NCBI GenBank assembly: GCA_021824145.1
Contig: JAKALM010000015.1
Span: 1-64,000 of the forward strand
Direction: 5' to 3'
Origin: Bacteroidota bacterium
GTDB taxonomy: Bacteria; Bacteroidota; Ignavibacteria; Ignavibacteriales; Ignavibacteriaceae
DNA: 64,000 nt
Under the pieces are notes generated by a model. It searched no databases and had not been told where the DNA came from. It worked only from the letters and a program-made list of their open reading frames with translations. The first letter of the stretch is position 1. Each line of letters begins with the position of its first letter. Below, one piece after another: positions 56,158-64,000 of this stretch. The position numbers and the translations under genes were made by a program.

Positions 56158-57903
56158 ATGAAAAAGTTTTTGTCGTTATTATTTATTATATTGTTTATTG
56201 CGGGTCAAAGCCTTGCACAAAATTGCTGGCCTGGCAGTTGGAACAAAAACCTAACCGCTAGACCTTATATATATAAAATAGTATGGCCTACTGGTGGATG
56301 GGGATCTATGTTTTATGGTTTAACTTATACTGAAGACCAGAAAAAATCATATATAAGTACTGCTGTTCAGACAGCTTTCACTGACTGGGGTATCGCTGCG
56401 CATATTTCAGTAAGTCGCAATGATGAAAGTGCTAATCCTGATTTTACCGTAAATTTTGATAATATTGGTAATGGTGGTAGATATCTTAATCAATATATTA
56501 CTTTTGATTTAGGTACAGTATTTTCTTTTGAAGCTCCGTGCGGAACATATCGCTATTGGTTTTTAACAATGGCATTACACGAAATAGGCAATATTTTTAC
56601 TGGGACAGATGTACATAATGATTCGGATGATTTAAGTGCTATGCATACCGTTACTCCTAACAGAGTGTTATCCGGTATTAGCGACTGTGATAACCAAGCG
56701 ATGACCGCACTTTATAACACATATCATTCAGTTACAGTTAATGCAAACTTTGAGGGGGATAGTATTTCTGTAGATGGCAGAATGTATAAGAATGTACCAC
56801 TATCAGGAATTTCTCCATTTTCCTGGAGAGAATGGTCATTCCCTCATACTCTTCAAGCTTTTGAAATGTATGTTTGGGATGAAGCAAAACAAAATAATTA
56901 TTGGATGAGGTTTTATAATTGGCATGCCCCTTCAAGCGGTAACAATTATATTAATCCATTTGATATTCATACAAGTGATGGCGATGGAACATATACAGCA
57001 ATTTTTCTACATGAATGTAATATTATTTTTCAAAATCATTTTACTGATGCAGGCAACGGCGGAGTTATAAAAGTAAACGGCACTCAGTATAATTCACCAA
57101 CTCCTAGTTTTCCAGTTAAAGAAATTTATTTTAATATAACAGGAGGTGCAGTTGATCAGACTATAAACGGAATATACTACGATTTTGATCATTGGAGCGA
57201 TAACGGTGGAACTAATCCTGTTCATGATTTCTTTCCTACAAACCATCATACTTATACTGCATATTTTAAAGGAACTCCCGTAAATTATGGTAAAAATTTA
57301 CATAACGATATTAATTATGGACAACCGATTACATTACGCTGGACAGATAACCCTAACACAAACGTGACTAAATACCAAATATGGAGAAATGTTAAAGGAG
57401 GGTCAGGCCCTGTTTTATTGACAACGGTTGGACGGAACATTCAAACATATGTAGATTATGATTATCTTTTAGATGCAAGCTATACACATGATCTTCTTTG
57501 GTATGATGTTAGAGAGTTTTATTCTATTGACAGCACTTATTCAACTCCTGATTGGCTTGCTATTTACGGTGAGATAGCACCTAAAGTTGCTTTAACACTT
57601 AATAATAATATTAACAGCTCGGAGATTAAGGACTATTCGTTAACTTGTTTTCCTAATCCATTTAATCCATCAACAAAGATAAATTTTACAATACCAGAAG
57701 ATCAACCCTTACATTTGATTGTGTATGATGTTCTTGGAAGAGTAGTTAAAGAACTTTTAAACAATTATGTTCCAAAAGGTAGTTACATCATAATATGGGA
57801 TGGAACAAACAATGCCGGCGCAAAGGTAAACTCCGGCATTTATTTTTATTCGCTTCAAACGCCGGACAAAAAAATTATTGAAAAAATGATCCTAACAAAA
57901 TAG
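56158..57903 (+). CDS. T9SS-exported protein with degenerate matrixin-like protease domain
   Basis: A 581-residue secreted protein. Signal peptide residues 1-20 (ends SLAQ). Residues 25-185 resemble a matrixin-like fold, with the zinc region LHEIGNIFTGTDVHNDSDDLSAMH: the usual HExxHxxGxxH has Asn for the second His and a two-residue shift before the last His. A repeat-rich beta region (VTVNANFEGDSISVDG and similar) and a fibronectin-like part follow. The last 85 or so residues are a type IX sorting domain (FPNPFNPSTKINFTIPE to KMILTK). It is likely surface-bound or released; proteolytic activity is doubtful. Confidence 0.8.
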   Translation: MKKFLSLLFIILFIAGQSLAQNCWPGSWNKNLTARPYIYKIVWPTGGWGSMFYGLTYTEDQKKSYISTAVQTAFTDWGIAAHISVSRNDESANPDFTVNFDNIGNGGRYLNQYITFDLGTVFSFEAPCGTYRYWFLTMALHEIGNIFTGTDVHNDSDDLSAMHTVTPNRVLSGISDCDNQAMTALYNTYHSVTVNANFEGDSISVDGRMYKNVPLSGISPFSWREWSFPHTLQAFEMYVWDEAKQNNYWMRFYNWHAPSSGNNYINPFDIHTSDGDGTYTAIFLHECNIIFQNHFTDAGNGGVIKVNGTQYNSPTPSFPVKEIYFNITGGAVDQTINGIYYDFDHWSDNGGTNPVHDFFPTNHHTYTAYFKGTPVNYGKNLHNDINYGQPITLRWTDNPNTNVTKYQIWRNVKGGSGPVLLTTVGRNIQTYVDYDYLLDASYTHDLLWYDVREFYSIDSTYSTPDWLAIYGEIAPKVALTLNNNINSSEIKDYSLTCFPNPFNPSTKINFTIPEDQPLHLIVYDVLGRVVKELLNNYVPKGSYIIIWDGTNNAGAKVNSGIYFYSLQTPDKKIIEKMILTK

Positions 57904-57913
57904 AGATTAAATA

Positions 57914-57950
57914 TAAAGCAGCTTAAGTTAATTCTTGAGCTGCTTTATAA
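57914..57950 (+). terminator. Rho-independent terminator
   Basis: TAAAGCAGCTTAAG pairs with CTTGAGCTGCTTTA (57934-57947) around six bases, at the end of the T9SS-exported gene. Confidence 0.75.
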
Positions 57951-57982
57951 TAAATATTATAAAAAATTAAATTAGGTTAAAT

Positions 57983-59041
57983 ATGAAATTAGAAAATATT
58001 CTTTTATTATCGTTAATAGCAGTGCTACCTATAATTAGTGCATGCCATGAAAAAGGAACAGAACCACAACCCAATAAGAACCCAAGAGAATATACTTGGA
58101 TAGCAGACACAATTTATTATCCGGGAAGTTATAATCAAACGGAGATGCTCACAATATGGGGCAGTTCTCCAAATGATGTGTATGGCGTCGGATTTAATAA
58201 TGCTTCTGCAGTTACTATATGGCATTATGATGGGAATAGCTGGACTGATGTCAAGTTAGATGTCTTTGGAATTAATCCAATAGTACTATCTTGTATTTAT
58301 GGTTTTTCATCTAATGATATATGGGCTGTGGGCTGGCGGGGTGATCTTGGTTCTCCAAACTCTGGGGCTATTATACATTACGATGGATCAAAATGGAGTG
58401 AAGCGAATATAATTAAAGGCGGTGCTCTGAATGATATTTGTGGTAGCTCGCCAAATGATATTTGGGCTTGCGGCTTTTGGGGAATTGTTTATCATTATGA
58501 CGGTACAAAATGGGATAAAGATTCTCTCTCTGTTTATATGCCTCAAGGCGCAGAGTTTCAACTCTTAAATATAAGAGAATCAAAAAACATTGCTTATGCA
58601 ACAGGTGTAAAATATGAAAATTCAATCGGGTTTACCTATTATTTTTTTAAGCAAGTAAACAAATCCTGGCAGATAATAGACAGTCTTGTAAGTGGCTCAG
58701 GCACATTTGCGTGGGGAACAAAATTATGGGAAAGTCCAGAAGGAAATCTTTTTTCTTTTCGGGACGGTGTATTCAAATGGAATGGAAATAGCTGGGATGA
58801 TGTTTTCTTAGAACCTTATGCACTTGAAAGTTTAGATGGAACAAGTGAGCAAAATGTTTTTGCTGTTGGGAATTATGGAATAGCATATCACTATAACGGT
58901 AGCGATTGGTACCAGTTTCAACAATTAAAAAATGAAAATATTGTTTATACAGGCGTATGGACAGACGGCAACGAGGCGTTTATATGCGGCTTTACAACAA
59001 ATGGCTACCCGCAAAAGACAATTGTTTGGCATGGGAAGTAG
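57983..59041 (+). CDS. Beta-propeller lipoprotein with IWGSSPNDV-type repeats
   Basis: A 352-residue lipoprotein with lipobox IISAC (Cys near 21). It holds repeats of the form (I/W)GSSPNDVYGVG ... IWHYDGNSW, at least five, each about 45-60 residues: NDVYGVG, NDIWAVG, NDIWACG, QNVFAVG. These are typical of outer-surface propellers in Ignavibacteria and myxobacteria. The family differs from the GPGE propellers of region 1. Function unknown. It is bounded by terminators on both sides. Confidence 0.75.
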   Translation: MKLENILLLSLIAVLPIISACHEKGTEPQPNKNPREYTWIADTIYYPGSYNQTEMLTIWGSSPNDVYGVGFNNASAVTIWHYDGNSWTDVKLDVFGINPIVLSCIYGFSSNDIWAVGWRGDLGSPNSGAIIHYDGSKWSEANIIKGGALNDICGSSPNDIWACGFWGIVYHYDGTKWDKDSLSVYMPQGAEFQLLNIRESKNIAYATGVKYENSIGFTYYFFKQVNKSWQIIDSLVSGSGTFAWGTKLWESPEGNLFSFRDGVFKWNGNSWDDVFLEPYALESLDGTSEQNVFAVGNYGIAYHYNGSDWYQFQQLKNENIVYTGVWTDGNEAFICGFTTNGYPQKTIVWHGK

Positions 59042-59080
59042 AGAAGGTAATCTAAAAATATTTCTGGATTTGCTAAGAAT

Positions 59081-59112
59081 AAAGCCGGTTAAAAAATTAG
59101 ACCGGCTTTTAA
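59081..59112. terminator. Terminator between convergent genes
   Basis: AAAGCCGGT pairs with ACCGGCTTT (59101-59109) around eleven bases. T-runs on both strands suggest it serves both convergent genes. Confidence 0.8.
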
Positions 59113-59128
59113 TTTTGTGATTAAGAAT

Positions 59129-59974
59129 TTAATCGCTGACTAATGTTTGAGTTGATTTTGTTGATTGAGTCATTGGTATAACCATGCTTTGCTCGCCTGA
59201 AGTTGACATTGTCATGTTGCTATCCATATTTGTTTCGCTGTAGACAATCAAACCTGAATTCACATCAAAATAAACTGTGCCGGTTGCTTTTCCGGTGCCG
59301 TCAATATACAAGTCCATACCCTGCATATTACCGCTTCCGTGCATTGTTAAATTTGTAGTAAAAGGAATTTTAAAACATTCATGTCCAAGTTTTGTTTCTT
59401 TACCGGCAAGAGTATAAACAAAATTCATAGTATCTGTTATTGTGCTTCCCATTGATTTGACCGTATCGATGCGGTTGTTATTCCAAGTTTCGCCTTCTTT
59501 AATTTTATTTCCGGCAAGTTGAGCAAAGAATTGACTGATCTGATGAGAGATAGACATCATTTGAAATTTTTCATCTATCGGATCAATCATTTCATAATTT
59601 TTAACTTCACCTAAAGGGGTAACAGTTGCCTTAGCTCTTTTTCCGATTAAACTTGAAAGATCCAAAGTAGTATCCCTTCCCATCATATAAGTTCTTACAG
59701 TTAAAGAATCGAATGAAACAGTCATATCCGCATCGCCGTTTTCAGCAACGTTATTTACTTGAAATCTTAAAACACTTTGCGAATTTGTATTGAACTTCAT
59801 TTTTTGTCCCATTACTTCTTGGGTGGAGCTTACATCGGTATAATTTTTATATAAATAATTTTTTCCTTTGGAAAATTTATATTGAAGATTATAAGCTTCC
59901 TGAGAAAAAGCATTTGAGGCAATAAGTATTGTTATTCCAACAATAAAAATAATTTTTAGTGATATAGTTTTCAT
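59129..59974 (-). CDS. Exported DUF6263-like protein
   Basis: A 281-residue protein with signal peptide ending SNAFSQ. The mature part is beta-rich and resembles the DUF6263 family: YKFSKGKNYLYKN, a conserved GEVKNYEMIDP segment and KIKEGETWNNNRIDTV, then GTGKATGTVYFDVNSGLIVYSE. Met- and Thr-rich patches occur near the end. Function is unknown; periplasmic or secreted location is expected. Confidence 0.7.
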   Translation of the reverse strand: MKTISLKIIFIVGITILIASNAFSQEAYNLQYKFSKGKNYLYKNYTDVSSTQEVMGQKMKFNTNSQSVLRFQVNNVAENGDADMTVSFDSLTVRTYMMGRDTTLDLSSLIGKRAKATVTPLGEVKNYEMIDPIDEKFQMMSISHQISQFFAQLAGNKIKEGETWNNNRIDTVKSMGSTITDTMNFVYTLAGKETKLGHECFKIPFTTNLTMHGSGNMQGMDLYIDGTGKATGTVYFDVNSGLIVYSETNMDSNMTMSTSGEQSMVIPMTQSTKSTQTLVSD

Positions 59975-60197
59975 AGAAATCCCTTAAAGTTTATTAAGAT
60001 TAGAAGAAGAAATGAATTCAAATTTTATAAGTGCGCCTATTATTTAAAATTTTGTATGAACAAATTAGAGAGAATTAAGATTATTTACCAGAAGTTTTTA
60101 TGAACATGAATAAATTTAACCTTTCAGGAAATATTAGAGTGCTATATTGTTTGGAATAAATTATATTTCAAACGTTTATTACCAATTATTTTATTTG

Positions 60198-60908
60198 ATG
60201 AAAATACTCATATCCCTTTTAATCTTTTTAACACTTGGATTTAATAGTTACAGCCAAACAAGAAATTTTAGTTTTAATAAATACAACGTAAAGATTGAAA
60301 ATTCGAAACTTGATGCGGCTGATAAATCGGGGAAAATATTTCTTGAAATGAATTTTAATAATCCGCGTTTTCTAACTTCCGATTTTGATGCCGATGGAAA
60401 TAAAGAACTTTTGGTAATTGATGAAAGCAAAGACAGCGCCAGAAGTTTATTCACGCTTTATATTTTTAATACTGCGGATTCTTTCTATGTTGCCGATTCA
60501 ATTTCTTCCGGTTACTTTGAGCCTAGTATTTATTTTTCCAGAGAAGCAAATAAAAATATAATTGTTACAGGAAATGCTAAGTTTGATACCCTAAATAAAA
60601 ACATCGAAGATACTTTTGTACCGATAAACTGCTGGATATACGAAAAAGGAGAAGTATTTTCTGTTAACGATGAAGTATATAATATCTTCATATCTGAAAA
60701 TGAAAAGTTAATCGATGTAATTGATGATTATTTTAGTTCGAATTCCGAAGATTGCAATACTACCGAATCAATAAAGGCAGCAATTGCAGCCGTGTATGCG
60801 AATTATATGTCTGCTGGCGATAAAATTCTTGCGGCTCAGTTTCTAAAAAAATATTATCATTGTAAAGACTTGGAAAAATTCAAGCAAGCAATAAACGATT
60901 TATTATAA
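60198..60908 (+). CDS. Hypothetical exported protein
   Basis: A 236-residue protein with signal peptide MKILISLLIFLTLGFNSYSQ. I use ATG 60198 since upstream in-frame codons do not look like a leader. A segment FDADGNKELLVIDESKD resembles the D-x-D-G-D/N calcium-type loop of VCBS/FG-GAP repeats. The C-terminal third is helical. No family assigned. It is the first gene of a tight run to 63397. Confidence 0.55.
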   Translation: MKILISLLIFLTLGFNSYSQTRNFSFNKYNVKIENSKLDAADKSGKIFLEMNFNNPRFLTSDFDADGNKELLVIDESKDSARSLFTLYIFNTADSFYVADSISSGYFEPSIYFSREANKNIIVTGNAKFDTLNKNIEDTFVPINCWIYEKGEVFSVNDEVYNIFISENEKLIDVIDDYFSSNSEDCNTTESIKAAIAAVYANYMSAGDKILAAQFLKKYYHCKDLEKFKQAINDLL

Positions 60909-60918
60909 GGCAATAAAT

Positions 60919-61158
60919 ATGAAACTTGAATGGAAACAGTTTGTGGGGCAAACTTTAAATGTTACCATGAATGAAAATTATGGGCTGACAATGGATACTA
61001 AATCTAACACTCCCATTTATGAAATTGTTTTTAAGAGCGGCAGGCTTTCAGGCGTTTTTGACGAAGGAATAATGCTTGAAGCTGAAAGAGAAAAAGAGCT
61101 TGTAAAAATTTTTATCCCGTACAATTCAATAAAGTGCGTTGAGATTTTTAACTTCTGA
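60919..61158 (+). CDS. Conserved-looking small cytosolic protein
   Basis: A 79-residue soluble protein, 10 bases after the previous stop with AAGGCA upstream. The end, KIFIPYNSIKCVEIFNF, and the beta pattern suggest a small barrel (Sm/SH3-like). No signal peptide or specific family. Its location in the run leading to the T9SS plug protein suggests co-expression. Confidence 0.5.
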   Translation: MKLEWKQFVGQTLNVTMNENYGLTMDTKSNTPIYEIVFKSGRLSGVFDEGIMLEAEREKELVKIFIPYNSIKCVEIFNF

Positions 61159-61170
61159 CAAGGAGAAATT

Positions 61171-62400
61171 TTGAAATATAAAGTTTTCTTGTTTTTAGTC
61201 CTTTTTGTTTTTCAGGCGTTTCCTCAATCATTAGTAATAAAAAGTTTAAAATCATACGGCGATAATGACGAAACTTCCTTACCGATTATTACACCGGGAA
61301 ACGGCGGCGCACAGCATTTAACAATTGAGTTTGATGTTCAATCAGAATTTTTGCCGAACCTTGATATCGTCTTTAGATTTTGCGATAGAAACTGGAATCC
61401 TTATAACAACATCTTTCTTTTCAACCAAGGAAAAAATATCGGTTACAGATTGGATTTTGCAAAACTTCCTACAACTGTGAAAGAAGCAAAATATCATTAC
61501 GTCGGAAGTTTTCCGGACTCAAGAGGCTATGTTGATTTTCCATTTTCCGGCAAGTGGCGATTTTATGTAACCGATTCTCAAGATACTTCAGTTGTTTATG
61601 CAACCGGAAAATTTTATGTGGTTTATCCGGCTGTTGCTATTCAAGATACTTTGAAGAAAGAGCAGCTAGAAGATAAAATTTATTTTCCCTCAGACCTTTC
61701 AAAGGTTTTTAATATTACTACAAACTTTAATTTGCCAAATGACCTTTATCCTGGCAACGTTAATGAAGTTGAAATAATTGATAATCATAAAATTGATTAT
61801 CCGATTATTGTTGACCGCAGCGGTAATACAAATGTTAGGCAATTTTATTGGGACGGTAATAGAAAATTTTCGTTTATTGCCAGAGATATTTTGCCCGGCA
61901 ATGAATACCGTCAAGTAGATTTAAGAAATACAAATATTTTTCAGAGCAAGGATGTAAATGCTCACTTAGATGAAGTTGACTATTCTAGATTTTTTACTTT
62001 GGGCAAACCAGATCTTAATGGCGGATCAATCCTTACAAATTTTAGTGATGATTATGCAACTTATTTAAATGTCACATTTACAATTCGTCCGCCAAGTGAA
62101 GTGCCTGGCGGAATTTATTTAGTCGGTGCATTTAATAATTGGAAGATTTCTTCCGATTATCAGTTAACTAATAATTACGGCTTATATTCAATTACAATTC
62201 CTCTTAAACGCGGGATCTATGATTATCAATATGTTATTGCAAATTTGGACAACGGTAATTTATTGAGTGCTGATTGGGTTACACTTGAAGGAAATAATTG
62301 GGACACAAAAAATATTTATAGTGTTTTTCTTTATTATAACGATCCGAATTACGGAGGTTATGATAGAATAATTGGTTATCAACAAATAAGAAGTGAATAA
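61171..62400 (+). CDS. Type IX secretion plug protein-like (DUF5103) protein
   Basis: A 409-residue exported protein (signal peptide VFLFLVLFVFQAFPQ). The pattern GNGGAQHLTIEFDVQSEF, FRFCDRNWNPYNN and RGYVDFPFSGKWRFYVTD matches the DUF5103 family, known as the plug of the type IX secretion translocon SprA. Residues about 305-365 contain an AMPK-type beta domain (IYLVGAFNNWKISSDYQLTN). TTG start with AAGGAG upstream. It fits the sorting-domain protein at 56158. Confidence 0.8.
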   Translation: MKYKVFLFLVLFVFQAFPQSLVIKSLKSYGDNDETSLPIITPGNGGAQHLTIEFDVQSEFLPNLDIVFRFCDRNWNPYNNIFLFNQGKNIGYRLDFAKLPTTVKEAKYHYVGSFPDSRGYVDFPFSGKWRFYVTDSQDTSVVYATGKFYVVYPAVAIQDTLKKEQLEDKIYFPSDLSKVFNITTNFNLPNDLYPGNVNEVEIIDNHKIDYPIIVDRSGNTNVRQFYWDGNRKFSFIARDILPGNEYRQVDLRNTNIFQSKDVNAHLDEVDYSRFFTLGKPDLNGGSILTNFSDDYATYLNVTFTIRPPSEVPGGIYLVGAFNNWKISSDYQLTNNYGLYSITIPLKRGIYDYQYVIANLDNGNLLSADWVTLEGNNWDTKNIYSVFLYYNDPNYGGYDRIIGYQQIRSE

Positions 62401-62401
62401 A

Positions 62402-63400
62402 ATGGAAAAATTAAAAATTGGAGTTATAGGAACTGGACATCTCGGAAAATTTCACATCAAATTATACAAGCAGTTAGAAAACTGCGAGTTAGTAGGAATT
62501 TTCGATATTAACAAAACTGCTTCGCAAAATGCAGGTAATGAATTTGGAGTTAAAGTATTCGATGAGGTTGATAATTTATTAAATGAAGTAAATGCGGTAT
62601 CAATTGCCGCTCCAACAAGCGCACATTATGAAGTTGCAAAAAGATGTTTAGAAAAAAATATTCATGTCTTTGTTGAAAAGCCGATTACTGTTTCAATTCA
62701 AGAAGCTGAAGAACTTGTTAAAATGACTGAAGAAAAAAAACTTATAATGCAAGTTGGACATGTTGAGCGATTTAATCCGGCACTCATATCGCTGGAAAAA
62801 TATATTATAGAACCGATGTTTATTCAGACAGATAGATTAGCACAGTTTAATCCCCGCGGAACAGATGTAGCAGTAGTTCTAGATTTAATGATTCATGATA
62901 TCGATATAATTTTAAGTCTTGTAAAAAGCGAAGTTAAAGATATTGCAGCCAGCGGTGTAGCTGTGGTTTCAAATAATATTGATATTGCAAACGCACGAAT
63001 TCAATTTGAGAATGGCGCAGTTGCAAACGTAACTGCCAGCCGCATTTCTCAAAAGAGAATGAGGAAGATGAGAATTTTCCAGCGCGATAATTATATTGCC
63101 TTAGACTTTATTACCGGCGTTTCGGAAGTGTACAGACTTATTCCTTTGGAAGAAAAAGTTAGCAGCGGATTAATTTCTTTTGGCGAAATTGGAATTGGCG
63201 AAAAAAAGAAACGTGTTATTTATGAACAGCCGGAGATAAAAGAAATTAACGCTTTAAAATATGAGCTGGAACTTTTTGTAAATTCTGTAATAAAAAAAGA
63301 GCGTCCGGTGGTTTCCGGGGAAGATGGATTGCGCGCATTAAAAGTTGCACAATTAATTCTTAAGGAGATTGAAGAATCGCAAAAACTTATTAAGCAATGA
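62402..63400 (+). CDS. Gfo/Idh/MocA-family NAD(P)-dependent oxidoreductase
   Basis: A 332-residue sugar-type dehydrogenase. N-terminal Rossmann motif IGVIGTGHLGKFH, then VFVEKPITVSIQEAEEL (the EKP catalytic motif) and HDIDIILSLV; C-terminal substrate domain. Relatives in this phylum act on UDP-N-acetylhexosamine-type sugars in envelope synthesis, but specificity cannot be read here. I use ATG 62402; GTG 62393 would overlap the preceding gene. Its stop overlaps the next start (ATGA). Confidence 0.9.
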   Translation: MEKLKIGVIGTGHLGKFHIKLYKQLENCELVGIFDINKTASQNAGNEFGVKVFDEVDNLLNEVNAVSIAAPTSAHYEVAKRCLEKNIHVFVEKPITVSIQEAEELVKMTEEKKLIMQVGHVERFNPALISLEKYIIEPMFIQTDRLAQFNPRGTDVAVVLDLMIHDIDIILSLVKSEVKDIAASGVAVVSNNIDIANARIQFENGAVANVTASRISQKRMRKMRIFQRDNYIALDFITGVSEVYRLIPLEEKVSSGLISFGEIGIGEKKKRVIYEQPEIKEINALKYELELFVNSVIKKERPVVSGEDGLRALKVAQLILKEIEESQKLIKQ

Positions 63401-64000
63401 AAAAAATAATTTTTTTATTATCGGCAATAATTATTTTCACTGATTTAAATTGCAGTATTTATAAGTCAATTGTAAATGTATCTAGATTAAAATTTAAAAT
63501 TGGGATAGTTGATAATTTTTCCTTAAACGGAGTTTCATTAGAAGGGAAAACAAGCGTAAAAGATTTTAGTCCATTTGAGGTTTTAAAACTTACTTCTGCA
63601 TTTGCAAATAGATCTTTTCCAGTTTCATTCTTGATTAATGTTGAAGCTAAAAATCCTAACGATGGAACGGGAGGTTATCCAAAGCAGGACATTGCACTGC
63701 AATCATTACCATGGAGTTTATATATTGATAATAAGGAAACAATTAGCGGGAATATTAATAATCCGGTTTCAATTCCCGGAACAGGCGAAATTACAAATAT
63801 TCCAATCAGAGTTGATATTGATTTGATGAAATTTTTTAAAGATAAAGATTATGATCAACTGTTAAATCTTGTGCTTGCACTTTCTGGCGAAAAAAATCAT
63901 TCATCAAAAATAATTCTTTATGCGCAGCCATCTGTTTCGACATCTATTGGTGAAATTACTTATCCGGGAAAATTAAAAATTATAAGTAAAGAATTTACTA
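63397..64000 (+). CDS. LEA14-like (LEA type 2) lipoprotein, runs off the window
   Basis: Starts with a 4-base overlap with the oxidoreductase stop. It has a signal peptide with a lipobox-like IFTDLNC (Cys19). The mature beta-rich sequence (FKIGIVDNFSLNGVSLEGK, VSFLINVEAKNPND, IPIRVDIDLMKFF) has the pattern of the LEA type 2 (water-stress) fold. About 200 residues are visible; the 3' end lies beyond the window. Confidence 0.6.
   Translation, partial: MKKIIFLLSAIIIFTDLNCSIYKSIVNVSRLKFKIGIVDNFSLNGVSLEGKTSVKDFSPFEVLKLTSAFANRSFPVSFLINVEAKNPNDGTGGYPKQDIALQSLPWSLYIDNKETISGNINNPVSIPGTGEITNIPIRVDIDLMKFFKDKDYDQLLNLVLALSGEKNHSSKIILYAQPSVSTSIGEITYPGKLKIISKEFT

Overview
The window looks like a chromosome segment from a free-living member of the Ignavibacteria/Bacteroidota (FCB) group. 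The evidence is a C-terminal type IX secretion sorting domain with the NPFNPST signature (57.6-57.9 kb), a T9SS plug-type protein (61.2-62.4 kb), many Bacteroidota-style lipoproteins, high A+T and the gene families present. Species cannot be named from sequence reading alone.

Region 1 (0-11.7 kb) is accessory, very A+T-rich and the most unusual part. A truncated O-antigen-ligase-like protein with TPRs is followed by three small exported cysteine-rich proteins with 4, 6 and 8 cysteines after their leaders. Interleaved are three GxGPGE-type six-bladed beta-propeller proteins, one propeller-like protein, a CXXC thioredoxin-like protein, a cysteine-free thioredoxin-like protein and a MauE-thioredoxin fusion. 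An M23 endopeptidase and a lysozyme-like transglycosylase complete it. Two duplications structure the locus. The ligase tail plus peptide leader is repeated at 1.7 and 3.5 kb. The first 72 or so codons of the RND pump gene are repeated at 7.1 and 11.7 kb. I read it as a modular, recombining locus for oxidatively folded exported peptides; the function is unknown.

Region 2 (11.7-21.3 kb) holds RND permease, adaptor and second RND permease, then small secreted unknowns. Region 3 (21.5-28.4 kb) has gap, pgk, a rhomboid protease, a DUF4296 lipoprotein and recQ. Region 4 (28.4-32.9 kb) is gene-poor and decaying: a palindrome family, ygiD, a frameshifted RelE-like toxin and a shortened DUF1670 gene.

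Region 5 (32.9-54.7 kb) is mostly housekeeping: an ABC exporter, 3-hydroxyacyl-CoA dehydrogenase, acetate kinase, an SDR, a COG2509 flavoprotein, a large GH13 protein, an esterase-like pseudoenzyme, mutS, DAHP synthase with prephenate dehydrogenase (tyrosine/phenylalanine entry), a CDF metal exporter, a MORN-like repeat protein, and aguB-aguA (agmatine to putrescine). A nine-unit 21-bp array lies at 55.2-55.4 kb. Region 6 (55.5-64 kb) contains surface and secreted proteins, the T9SS plug protein, a Gfo/Idh/MocA oxidoreductase and a lipoprotein running off the end.

MITE-like or palindromic repeats sit in most long intergenic gaps. No rRNA, tRNA, CRISPR array or intact transposase gene was seen.
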